Shown: positions 1-8,000 of the stretch, in pieces | Layout: every line of letters starts with the position of its first letter | How positions within the stretch are numbered: position 1 is the stretch's first letter | Assembly (NCBI GenBank): GCA_959606905.1 | Contig: CAUHML010000130.1 | Span: 1-9,010, forward strand | DNA: 9,010 bases | Origin: an uncultured Bacteroides sp. | Lineage (GTDB): Bacteria > Bacteroidota > Bacteroidia > Bacteroidales > Bacteroidaceae | Direction of reading: 5' to 3' | Program-made: the position numbers and the translations under genes | Notes under the pieces: model-generated | Seen by the model: only the letters and a program-made list of their open reading frames with translations | What the model was told of the DNA's origin: nothing | Database searches by the model: none

Positions 1-60
1 TGAACAAACCTCTCTTTTCATCTGTTAGAATATCTCAAATTCAGATATAACCTAACCAGT
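1..60 (+). other. Short leader upstream of the exporter operon
   Basis: This stretch is A+T-rich and non-coding as far as can be seen. The reading frame of the downstream tolC-like gene is closed by a TGA at 1-3, and no ATG lies between that stop and position 61. No TTTG/TAnnTTTG pair and no strong Shine-Dalgarno sequence is visible, so the operon promoter probably lies left of the window. A 6-bp inverted repeat (ATATCT at 30-35, AGATAT at 43-48) is too weak to call a site. Confidence 0.5.
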
Positions 61-1473
61 ATGAAAAAAAATAAGCGACTTTGTATACTATTGACTTTGT
101 ATTTTTCCATCGGTCAGATAGATGCACAGATACCATTAAGTTTCGAAGAATCACTGCATCTGTTGAATCAAGGAAATCAGAGTCTGAAAATAGCGGATAA
201 GAGTATTGAGATTGCGAAGGCTGAACGTGATAAGTTGAATGCTTTTTGGTATCCCAGTCTTCAGTCTACAGGTGCGTTTGTACACATGTCGGAGAAGATC
301 GAAGTTAAACAGCCTTTATCGCAGTTTACCGATCCGGCTAAAGACTTTGTACATTCCATTATTCCGGATGACCAGATCATTTCGTCTATACTGGATCAAA
401 TTGGGGCAAATACCCTTATATTTCCTTTGACTCCAAGAAATTTGACAACTGTTGATTTATCAGCCGAGTGGGTACTCTTTTCCGGTGGTAAGCGTTTTCA
501 TGCCACCAACATCGGAAGAACGATGGTTGATCTGGCACGGGAAAGTCGGGCACAGGTATCGGCCAATCAGCAAAGTTTATTGGTTGAAAGCTATTACGGG
601 CTTCGACTGGCACAACAAATTGTGACGGTTCGTGAAGAAACCTACAACGGATTGAAGAAACATTATGAAAATGCCTTGAAGTTAGAGGCAGCAGGAATGA
701 TTGACAAAGCAGGAAGGCTTTTTGCCCAGGTAAATATGGATGAAGCCAAACGTGCATTGGAAGCTGCGCGAAAAGAAGAAACAGTAGTGCAAAGTGCCTT
801 AAAGGTTTTGCTGAATAAAAAGGATGCAGATGCCAATATCATTCCTACCTCTCCCCTTTTTATGAATGATTCATTGCCACCTAAAATGCTATTTGATCTT
901 TCAGTAAACAGTGGGAACTATACACTCAACCAATTACAGCTGCAGCAGCATATTGCCAAACAAGAAGTGCGGATTGCTCAAAGCGGCTATTTGCCGAATA
1001 TAGCCCTTTTTGGAAAACAGACCTTGTATTCGCATGGTATTCAGAGTAATTTATTACCGCGTACCATGGTAGGCATTGGTTTTACATGGAACCTCTTTGA
1101 CGGACTGGATCGTGAAAAAAGAGTGCGGCAATCAAAATTAACGGAACAAACTCTGGCTTTAGGCCAGATGAAGGCCCGTGATGATCTGGCTGTTGGGGTA
1201 GATAAGCTTTATACGCAGCTGGAAAAGGCACAGGATAATGTAAAAGCTTTAAATGCAACGATTGCTTTAAGTGAAGAATTGGTACGCATCCGAAAGAAAT
1301 CATTTACAGAAGGGATGGCAACTTCTACCGAAGTTATTGATGCTGAAACCATGCTTGCCAGTGTAAAAGTGGCTCGCCTGGCAGCATATTATGAATATGA
1401 TGTGGCACTAATGAATCTACTCTCGCTTTGTGGCACACCGGAACAATTTGCAAACTATCAACCTAAACCGTAA
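61..1473 (+). CDS. TolC-family outer-membrane efflux channel protein
   Basis: This is probably the outer-membrane channel of a tripartite exporter, forming a trimeric beta-barrel with a periplasmic alpha-helical tunnel. Residues 1-22 form a signal peptide with likely cleavage at IDA|Q, typical of Bacteroides. The mature protein shows the two-fold repeat of the family. Repeat 1 spans about residues 28-250 and has the strand motif WVLFSGGKR at 137-145. Repeat 2 spans about 280-455 and has WNLFDG at 343-348, followed by the helical stretch with FTEGMATSTEVIDAE at 415-429. The length of 470 aa is normal for the family. The first repeat carries an unusually long loop (about 83-128) between its two predicted strands, which in TolC would face outside. 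ATG 61 is the only in-frame ATG after the stop at 1-3. It is the first visible gene of the operon and its stop lies 6 bp before the adaptor gene. The family is secure; the substrate is unknown. Confidence 0.93.
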   Translation: MKKNKRLCILLTLYFSIGQIDAQIPLSFEESLHLLNQGNQSLKIADKSIEIAKAERDKLNAFWYPSLQSTGAFVHMSEKIEVKQPLSQFTDPAKDFVHSIIPDDQIISSILDQIGANTLIFPLTPRNLTTVDLSAEWVLFSGGKRFHATNIGRTMVDLARESRAQVSANQQSLLVESYYGLRLAQQIVTVREETYNGLKKHYENALKLEAAGMIDKAGRLFAQVNMDEAKRALEAARKEETVVQSALKVLLNKKDADANIIPTSPLFMNDSLPPKMLFDLSVNSGNYTLNQLQLQQHIAKQEVRIAQSGYLPNIALFGKQTLYSHGIQSNLLPRTMVGIGFTWNLFDGLDREKRVRQSKLTEQTLALGQMKARDDLAVGVDKLYTQLEKAQDNVKALNATIALSEELVRIRKKSFTEGMATSTEVIDAETMLASVKVARLAAYYEYDVALMNLLSLCGTPEQFANYQPKP

Positions 1474-1479
1474 CAAACA

Positions 1480-2466
1480 ATGAAACCAACTAGTAAAACC
1501 CTATCATGGGCTTTTGTCATCATTCTTCTGGCTGTCGGTATTTTCACCGGCTTGGGAGTTATATTAATGCATAAACAGCCGCTGGTCTTGCAAGGACAAG
1601 CTGAAGCAACAGAAATCCGTATCAGTGGGAAACTTCCCGGCCGTATCGACACTTTCTTCGTTCAGGAGGGAGACTGGGTACACCAGGGAGATACTCTTGT
1701 CGTCATTAATAGCCCTGAAGTACATGCCAAGTATCAACAAGTGAATGCCTTGGAACAGGTGGCAGTACAACAGAACAAGAAAATAGATGCCGGAACCCGT
1801 CGTCAGATCGTGGCTACTGCACTGCAATTATGGAATAAAACGAAGAGCGATCTTACTCTCGCCCAGACAACTTACAACCGTATTCTTACTTTATATAAGG
1901 ACAGTGTCATTACTTCTCAAAGAAAGGATGAAGTAGAAGCTATGTATAAAGCGGCTGTAGCAGCCGAACGTGCTGCCTATGAACAGTATCAGATGGCTGT
2001 AGATGGTGCACAAAAAGAAGATAAAGCGTCTGCTGCCAGCATGGTGGATGCTGCTCGAAGCACAGTGGATGAAGTCTCGGCTTTGCTGGTCGATGCTCGG
2101 TTGACCGCTCCGGAAAACGGTCAGATAGCAACAATCTTCCCTAAACGTGGAGAGTTGGTTGCACCGGGAACTCCCATTATGAATTTGGTGGTGGTGGATG
2201 ATATACATGTTGTTCTTAACGTGCGGGAAGATCTGATGCCGCAATTTAAAATGGACGAAACATTTGTTGCGGATGTGCCCGCTATCGGTAAAAAAAATAT
2301 TGAATTCAAAATCTATTATATTAGTCCGCTAGGCAGTTTTGCTACCTGGAAATCAACCAAGCAAACCGGAAGTTATGACTTACGTACCTTTGAGATTCAT
2401 GCCCGTCCAACCCAAAAGGTGGATGACTTGCGTCCCGGCATGTCCGTGTTATTGACTTTAGATTAA
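1480..2466 (+). CDS. HlyD-family periplasmic adaptor (membrane fusion protein)
   Basis: This is the adaptor expected to bridge the inner-membrane permeases and the TolC-like channel. One N-terminal membrane anchor spans about residues 9-30. It is followed by a split biotinyl-lipoyl-like domain: the first half at about 40-70 contains RISGKLPGRI and VQEGDWVHQGDTL, and the second half at about 205-240 contains LTAPENGQI and KRGELVAPGTPI. Between them, residues 75-200 form a long Ala/Glu/Gln/Lys-rich helical hairpin of the kind that docks on TolC. The beta-barrel part ends with RPGM at 318-321, a common late motif in adaptors. At 328 aa it resembles the YbhG/YhiI type more than the longer RND adaptors. 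It has no lipoprotein cysteine. It starts 6 bp after the channel gene with no clear Shine-Dalgarno, so translational coupling is likely. The family assignment is firm; the substrate is not known. Confidence 0.94.
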   Translation: MKPTSKTLSWAFVIILLAVGIFTGLGVILMHKQPLVLQGQAEATEIRISGKLPGRIDTFFVQEGDWVHQGDTLVVINSPEVHAKYQQVNALEQVAVQQNKKIDAGTRRQIVATALQLWNKTKSDLTLAQTTYNRILTLYKDSVITSQRKDEVEAMYKAAVAAERAAYEQYQMAVDGAQKEDKASAASMVDAARSTVDEVSALLVDARLTAPENGQIATIFPKRGELVAPGTPIMNLVVVDDIHVVLNVREDLMPQFKMDETFVADVPAIGKKNIEFKIYYISPLGSFATWKSTKQTGSYDLRTFEIHARPTQKVDDLRPGMSVLLTLD

Positions 2467-2488
2467 TCGACATCAAATAAACCAGAGA

Positions 2489-3673
2489 ATGGATGAATCA
2501 CAAACATATTCCCCTTTTCGTTCCGTACTGCTCAGAGAGTGGTGGCGAATGACTTCACGGCGCCTTTATTTTGGTGTCTGCATTGTCTTGCCATTGTTCA
2601 CCCTTTTCTTTATGGCTACGATCTTTGGTAACGGACAGATGGAAAACATTCCTATTGGTATTGTCGATCAGGATAATACTGCTACTTCCCGGACGATAGT
2701 CAGGAATATTTCTGCCGTACCAACTTTTAAAGTGACAAAGCATTTTGTAAATGAAGCAGCTGCCCGTGAATCTGTGCAAAAGAAAGAGATTTATGGATAT
2801 CTTTCCATACCTCCCCAATTTGAACAGAATGCGATTACCGGAAAGAATGCAACACTCTCCTACTATTATCATTATGCATTAATGTCGGTAGGTGGTGAGT
2901 TGATGGCGGCATTCGAAACTTCCTTAGCTCCGGTGGCTCTTTCTCCTGTGGTGATGCAAGCGATGGCACTCGGAGTAGAACAGGATCAGATTACCACCTT
3001 TTTATTACCCGTACAAGCTAATAACCATCCGATATATAACCCTAGTCTGGATTATTCGGTATATTTAAGTCAGCCCTTTTTCTTTGTGCTGTTTCAGGTT
3101 TTGATTCTGTTGATTACCGTGTATGCGGTTGGCATTGAAATCAAGTTCCGCACAGCAGATGATTGGCTGGCGACTGCAAAAGGCAATATAGTGACAGCTG
3201 TTTTAGGTAAATTATTACCTTATACCATTATATATATACTGATAGGATGGTTGGCTAATTACGTCATGTTTGGTATTTTGCATATTCCTTTTCAGGGGAG
3301 TTGGTGGTTAATGAATATCATGACTGTGCTTTTCATCATTGCAACACAGGCTTTAGGGCTGTTTTTATTCTCGCTGTTTCCGGCAATATCGTTGGTTATA
3401 AGTGTAGTTTCTATGGTAGGTTCTCTGGGGGCTACTTTGTCCGGAGTAACCTTTCCGGTTCCCAATATGTATCCGTTGGTGAGGGATGCTTCCAATTTGT
3501 TCCCTGTCCGTCATTTTACGGAAATGATGCAAACCATGCTCTATGGAGGCGGTGGGTTTATCCATCTTTGGCCGTCGGCTGTGATACTCTGTATCTTCCC
3601 GTTGCTGGCCCTGTCGCTGCTTCCTCATTTAAAACGAGCTATAGAAAGTCATAAGTATGAAAACATTAAGTAA
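2489..3673 (+). CDS. ABC-2-type transporter permease, first of a pair
   Basis: This is an inner-membrane subunit of an ABC-2-family exporter of the YbhS/YbhR/YhhJ type. A membrane span at about residues 27-46 is followed by a large extracytoplasmic domain (about 48-190) that opens with IPIGIVDQDNTATSR, the usual start of this domain. Five more hydrophobic segments follow at about 193-217, 232-262, 272-297, 298-320 and 358-378. The late segment containing LSGVTFPVPNMYPL (317-330) and the FPVRHF stretch (338-343) match the conserved C-terminal part of ABC-2 permeases. No Walker A or ABC signature is present, so it depends on a separate ATPase. A purine-rich AGAGA lies just before the ATG, and the gap to the adaptor gene is 22 bp. 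Its last 17 bp overlap the second permease. Domain order and length (394 aa) are those of an intact gene. Confidence 0.92.
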   Translation: MDESQTYSPFRSVLLREWWRMTSRRLYFGVCIVLPLFTLFFMATIFGNGQMENIPIGIVDQDNTATSRTIVRNISAVPTFKVTKHFVNEAAARESVQKKEIYGYLSIPPQFEQNAITGKNATLSYYYHYALMSVGGELMAAFETSLAPVALSPVVMQAMALGVEQDQITTFLLPVQANNHPIYNPSLDYSVYLSQPFFFVLFQVLILLITVYAVGIEIKFRTADDWLATAKGNIVTAVLGKLLPYTIIYILIGWLANYVMFGILHIPFQGSWWLMNIMTVLFIIATQALGLFLFSLFPAISLVISVVSMVGSLGATLSGVTFPVPNMYPLVRDASNLFPVRHFTEMMQTMLYGGGGFIHLWPSAVILCIFPLLALSLLPHLKRAIESHKYENIK

Positions 3674-4841
3674 GTTACAACAGTTGTCATTCATCATTCG
3701 TCGTGAATTTCTAGCTATCAGTACCAGTTATGCGGTTTTACTGGTGTTGATGGGAGGAATCTTCGTTTACGGGTTGCTCTACAATTATATGTATGCACCG
3801 AATATTGTAACCGATGTACCTGTTGCCGTAGTCGACAATTCGCACAGTGAATTGAGCCGTGATTTTATCCGTTGGCTGGATGCTACTCCCCAAGCAGAGA
3901 TTTTTAGTCAGGCTATGGACTATCACGAAGCAAAAGAATGGATGAAAGAAGGCAAAGTACAGGGAATACTCTACCTGCCTCATGATTTTGAGGAACGGGT
4001 GTTCCGGGGAGATGAAGCCGTATTTTCCCTTTATGCAACTACTGATGCCTTCTTGTATTTCGAAGCTTTGCAAGGTGCTTCTTCACGTGTCATGCTGGCT
4101 ATTAATGATAAATACCGGCCAGATGAAGCAGTGTTTCTTCCACCACAAGGATTGCTCGCCGTAGCTATGGCGAAACCGATCAATGTGGAAGGCACTGCAC
4201 TCTACAATTATACCGAAGGATATGGTTCCTATCTTATTCCGGCAGTCATGATGATTATAATTTTCCAGACCTTGCTGATGGTTATTGGTATGGTGACCGG
4301 AGAAGAATACAGTAGTAAAGGAATCCGTGCATATACTCCTTTGGGGTATGGCTGGGGAGTTGCTATTCGTATAGTGGCAGGAAAAACGTCCGTATACTGT
4401 ACTCTTTATGCCATCTTTGCCTTTTTTCTATTAGGCTTGCTCCCTCACTTTTTCAGCATCCCCAATATTGGAAACGGATTGTACATCGTACTATTATTGA
4501 TTCCATATTTGATGGCAACTTCTTTCTTGGGATTGGCTGCATCCAGGTATTTTACGGATTCTGAAGCTCCCCTACTCATGATCGCCTTCTTCTCCGTAGG
4601 ATTAATCTTTCTTTCCGGCGTTTCCTATCCAATGGAACTAATGCCCTGGTATTGGAAAGTAGTCCATTACATTTTCCCAGCTGCACCAGGCACACTCGCT
4701 TTTGTGAAACTGAATTCTATGGGAGCCAGTATGGCTGATATCAGACCGGAATATATAACTCTCTGGATACAGGCACTTATTTATTTTACAATAAGTATAT
4801 GGGTCTATAAGAAGAAACTGGAATCAAATCTGATTAGTTAA
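3657..4841 (+). CDS. ABC-2-type transporter permease, second of a pair
   Basis: This is the likely heterodimer partner of the preceding permease, and also 394 aa. Topology is the same: a first span at about residues 24-44, an extracytoplasmic domain at about 50-185 beginning VPVAVVDNSHSELSR, then hydrophobic segments at about 191-214, 233-262, 272-296, 303-322 and 364-384. LSGVSYPMELMPWY (319-332) is the counterpart of LSGVTFPVPNMYPL in the first permease, which supports descent from a duplication. It lacks nucleotide-binding motifs. The ATG lies inside the end of the first permease gene (17-bp overlap, different frame), which points to translational coupling and equal dosage. It is the last gene of the visible operon and is followed by a 229-bp gap. 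No ATPase gene follows it, which is the unusual point of this operon. Confidence 0.92.
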   Translation: MKTLSKLQQLSFIIRREFLAISTSYAVLLVLMGGIFVYGLLYNYMYAPNIVTDVPVAVVDNSHSELSRDFIRWLDATPQAEIFSQAMDYHEAKEWMKEGKVQGILYLPHDFEERVFRGDEAVFSLYATTDAFLYFEALQGASSRVMLAINDKYRPDEAVFLPPQGLLAVAMAKPINVEGTALYNYTEGYGSYLIPAVMMIIIFQTLLMVIGMVTGEEYSSKGIRAYTPLGYGWGVAIRIVAGKTSVYCTLYAIFAFFLLGLLPHFFSIPNIGNGLYIVLLLIPYLMATSFLGLAASRYFTDSEAPLLMIAFFSVGLIFLSGVSYPMELMPWYWKVVHYIFPAAPGTLAFVKLNSMGASMADIRPEYITLWIQALIYFTISIWVYKKKLESNLIS

Positions 4842-4900
4842 ATTAACAAAAACAAAACATGCGCTAATTATAACATATAGCAAAAGAACACTTTCAGATA

Positions 4901-4936
4901 AATCAACTTCGCAAAGTAAATAATCAACTTTGGAAA
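4901..4936. repeat. Tandem imperfect 15-bp direct repeat at 21-bp pitch, possible operator
   Basis: AATCAACTTCGCAAA at 4901-4915 recurs as AATCAACTTTGGAAA at 4922-4936, with 13 of 15 bases identical and the first nine identical. The start-to-start distance is 21 bp, two helical turns, which puts both copies on the same face of the DNA. AraC-type regulators commonly bind direct repeats with this geometry, and the next gene encodes a protein with an AraC-type domain. The repeat is seen directly; its role as a binding site is inference. It lies 48 bp upstream of the TTTG element of the promoter candidate. Confidence 0.5.
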
Positions 4937-4984
4937 TAAAAATGTTTCTAAATAGATGTTTTCTTGTAGAATCTCTCCTATTTC

Positions 4985-5016
4985 TTTGCATTTGTCATTG
5001 TTTTTGTCTAGTTTCG
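4985..5016 (+). promoter_or_regulatory. Bacteroides-type promoter candidate for the HTCS gene
   Basis: TTTG at 4985-4988 is separated by 20 bp from TAGTTTCG at 5009-5016. This fits the Bacteroides primary sigma factor pattern (-33 TTTG, -7 TAnnTTTG), with one mismatch in the -7 element. Transcription would begin at roughly 5020-5026, giving a leader of about 45-50 nt before the ATG at 5071. A second TTTG at 4991 has too short a spacer. The assignment rests on pattern match only. Confidence 0.5.
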
Positions 5017-5044
5017 TTAACTGTTATGTTTATATGATCGTTAG

Positions 5045-5068
5045 AAGTAGTTTAAAAAACAACTATTT
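5045..5068 (+). promoter_or_regulatory. Weak leader hairpin ending just before the HTCS start codon
   Basis: AAGTAGTT at 5045-5052 can pair with AACTATTT at 5061-5068 as RNA: eight pairs, one of them G-U, with an 8-nt A-rich loop. The stem ends two bases before the ATG. It is A+T-rich and therefore of modest stability. If it forms it would cover the ribosome landing area, but this may be chance in such A+T-rich sequence. Confidence 0.25.
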
Positions 5069-5070
5069 AT

Positions 5071-8000
5071 ATGAAATACATTGTATATATTCTTCTCTTT
5101 TTTCCTGTTTGGGTTACAGCACAAACATACAAATATATAGGAATAGAAGATGGCTTGAGCAATCGCCGGATATTCAATATTCAGAAAGATGCTCAGGGCT
5201 ATATGTGGTTTCTTACAAATGAAGGGATGGACCGATACAACGGTAAAGATATAAAACACTATAAATTAAATAAAGAAGGCACTATTTTGGATGCTCCCAT
5301 ACGTTTGGGATGGTTATATACAGAACCACATATCGGTATATGGGTGGTTGGCAAACAAGGACGAGTCTTTCAATACGAAGCCGACAGAGACGATTTCAAA
5401 ATGGTATATAAATTACCGGATACCTCTGAAGCAATAAGTTGTGGTTATCTGGATCGCAATGATAATATCTGGATATGTCGTAAAGATACTGTATTGCTGT
5501 ATAATATTAAAGATGCTCATATAGTTCGATTTCCCAATGTATTGCATAGTAGTATTACGGCAATAGAACAAGTAGATGAGCACCATTTCTTTATAGCAAC
5601 GGAGACGGGCGTACGATATGTCAAACTGGAGAATGGTATTTTAGAGACCATGCCTGTTGAAACACTGGACTATTTTCATGCACAGGTGAGTGAACTGTAT
5701 TTTCATCGGCAATTAAAAAGATTGTTCATTGGTTCATTTGAAAGAGGAGTTTTTGTGTACGATATGAATACACAGGAAATTATACGTCCGGACGCTGATC
5801 TTAGTGATGTAAACATAGCTCGTATCAGCCCATTGAATGAAACAGAGTTACTGATTGCAACGGAAGGAATGGGGGTGTATAAAGTTAACGTAAATACCTG
5901 TGAACTGGAAGATTACATTATTGCTAATTATCAGAGTTATAATGAAATGAATGGAAATAATATCAATGATGTTTTTGTAGATGAAGAAAAGCGGATATGG
6001 CTTGCTAATTATCCAACAGGAATTACAGTGATTGATAATCGCTATGAAAATTATCATTGGATGAAACATGCTATGGGTAATGCACAGTCATTAATCAATG
6101 ATCAGGTACAAGCGGTTATCGAAGATCATGAAGGTGATCTGTGGTTTGGAACTAGTAATGGTATTAGTCTTTATAATTCAAAAACAGGTCAGTGGCATTC
6201 ATTTCTAAGCTCTTTTAATCATCAACTAAAGGACAAGAATCATATATTTATTACTTTATGTGAAGTGGCTCCTGGCATTATATGGGCAGGAGGATATACT
6301 TCCGGCATTTATAAAATAAATAAAGAAACGCTATCAGTTGAATACTTCTCTCCTTACCTTCTTTCTCACGTCAATATGCGTCCGGATAAATATATTCGTG
6401 ATATAGTTAAAGATTCAAGAGGACATATCTGGTCGGGAGGCTATTATAATCTAAAATGTTTTGATTTGGAGACTAACAGTGCACGTCTATATCCGGGACT
6501 GAATTCCATAACATCAATTGTTGAAAAAGACAAAGATAATATGTGGATCGGAACTGCTGCTGGCTTGTATTTATTGAATCGAAATACTGGTGAATATCAG
6601 TATATTGAAATGGAGATAGGAATCACTTATATTAATACGCTTTATCAGGCAGATAATGGGTTGTTATATATCGGGACAAATGGTATGGGAGTATTTATCT
6701 ATAATCCTCAAGATAAGACTTTCGAACATTATTTTTCTGATAATTCTGCTTTAGTTTCAAATAGAATATTTACAATATTGCCGGAAGTAGATGGACGTAT
6801 AATGATGAGTACAGAGAACGGAATAACCTGTTTTCATACTAAAGAAAAGATATTTCGTAATTGGACTAGAGGAGAAGGCTTGTTGCCTGCATACTTTAAC
6901 GCAGCGGCAGGAACGGTGCGTAAAAATAAAAACTTTGTATTCGGTAGTACGGATGGAGCAATTGAACTTCCGATGAATGTGAAATTCCCGGATTATAAGT
7001 TCTCCAGATTGGTATTTAGCGACTTTCATCTGTCTTATCAACCTGTTTATCCGGGTGTCAAGGATTCTCCTTTACAGAAAAGTATCGATGAGACAGATGT
7101 ATTAGAGCTGGCTTATGATGAGAATACGTTTTCATTTGAAGTTTCTACAATCAATTATGATTCTCCCGGAAATGCACTATATTCGTGGAAATTAGAAGGC
7201 TTTTATGAGAAATGGACTCAACCGGGAGCAAATAATTTGATTCGTTTTACCAATTTGCCTCCAGGTAGATATATTCTTCATGTACGTGCTATATCCAGAG
7301 AAGAACATGACATTGTTTTTCAGGAACGTGCTATGAAAATTATCATCACGCAACCTTTTTGGTCGAGTTGGTGGGCTATCTTGTGTTATATTCTGTTGGT
7401 AATAGGGGGATTTTATTTTGTTCTACGTGTGATAAATCTAAGAAAACAAAAGAATATATCTGATGAAAAAACGCAGTTCTTCATCAATACGGCCCATGAT
7501 ATACGTACTCCATTAACTTTAATAAAAGCACCTTTGGAGGAATTATTGGAAGAAGAGACGCTTACCGACAATGGAATAACTCGTACGAACATTGCATTGA
7601 GGAATGTGGAAGTTCTTTTACGACTGGTCAGCAATCTGATTAATTTTGAGCGAACGGATGTATATTCCTCTAAAATGAGTGTTTCCGAGTATGAGTTGAA
7701 TACCTATATGAATGAAATATATAATTCATTCTCTTCTTATGCTGCCATTAGGCGTATTGAATATACATACGAGAGTACTTTCAGCTATATGAATGTATCG
7801 TTTGATAAGGAGAAGATGGATTCTATTTTGAAGAATATAATATCGAACTCGCTAAAATATACTCCGGAAAATGGAAAGGTCAGCATTTCCGTGTCCGATA
7901 CGAATGATTCATGGAAAGTGATAATCAAGGATACAGGTATAGGTATTCCTGCCAGTGAACAAAGTAAGTTGTTCAAGCTTCATTTCCGTGCCAGCAATGC

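Larger units (their letters stand above)
4842..5070. other. Intergenic regulatory gap between exporter operon and HTCS gene
   Basis: This 229-bp A+T-rich gap has no credible gene. No G+C-rich hairpin followed by a T-run is present, so I cannot mark an intrinsic terminator for the exporter operon. It contains a 21-bp-pitch direct repeat, an overlapping inverted repeat, a Bacteroides-type promoter candidate and a weak hairpin next to the start codon, each listed separately. Confidence 0.7.

Noticed and set aside
30..48. Hairpin ATATCT/AGATAT upstream of the channel gene as an operator
   Set aside because: Six A+T-rich pairs are expected by chance in such sequence, and there is no promoter element next to it to give it a role.
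1891..2244. Antisense open frame (117 codons) over the adaptor gene
   Set aside because: It is opposite the well-defined helical and lipoyl regions of the adaptor. Its product is rich in His, Ser and Cys with no family resemblance.
3301..3654. 117-codon + strand open frame inside the first permease
   Set aside because: It lies wholly inside a strongly supported permease gene in another frame and has no spacing or motif of its own.
4842..4960. Intrinsic terminator for the exporter operon
   Set aside because: Only short A+T-rich stems exist here (for example GAAA/TTTC around 4934-4949) and none is followed by a T-run, so I did not list one.
4956..5222. 88-codon + strand open frame starting in the intergenic gap
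   Set aside because: Most of it overlaps the HTCS gene in another frame, across the signal peptide and first propeller blade, which are clearly real. The translation is Ser/Tyr-rich with no domain-like pattern.
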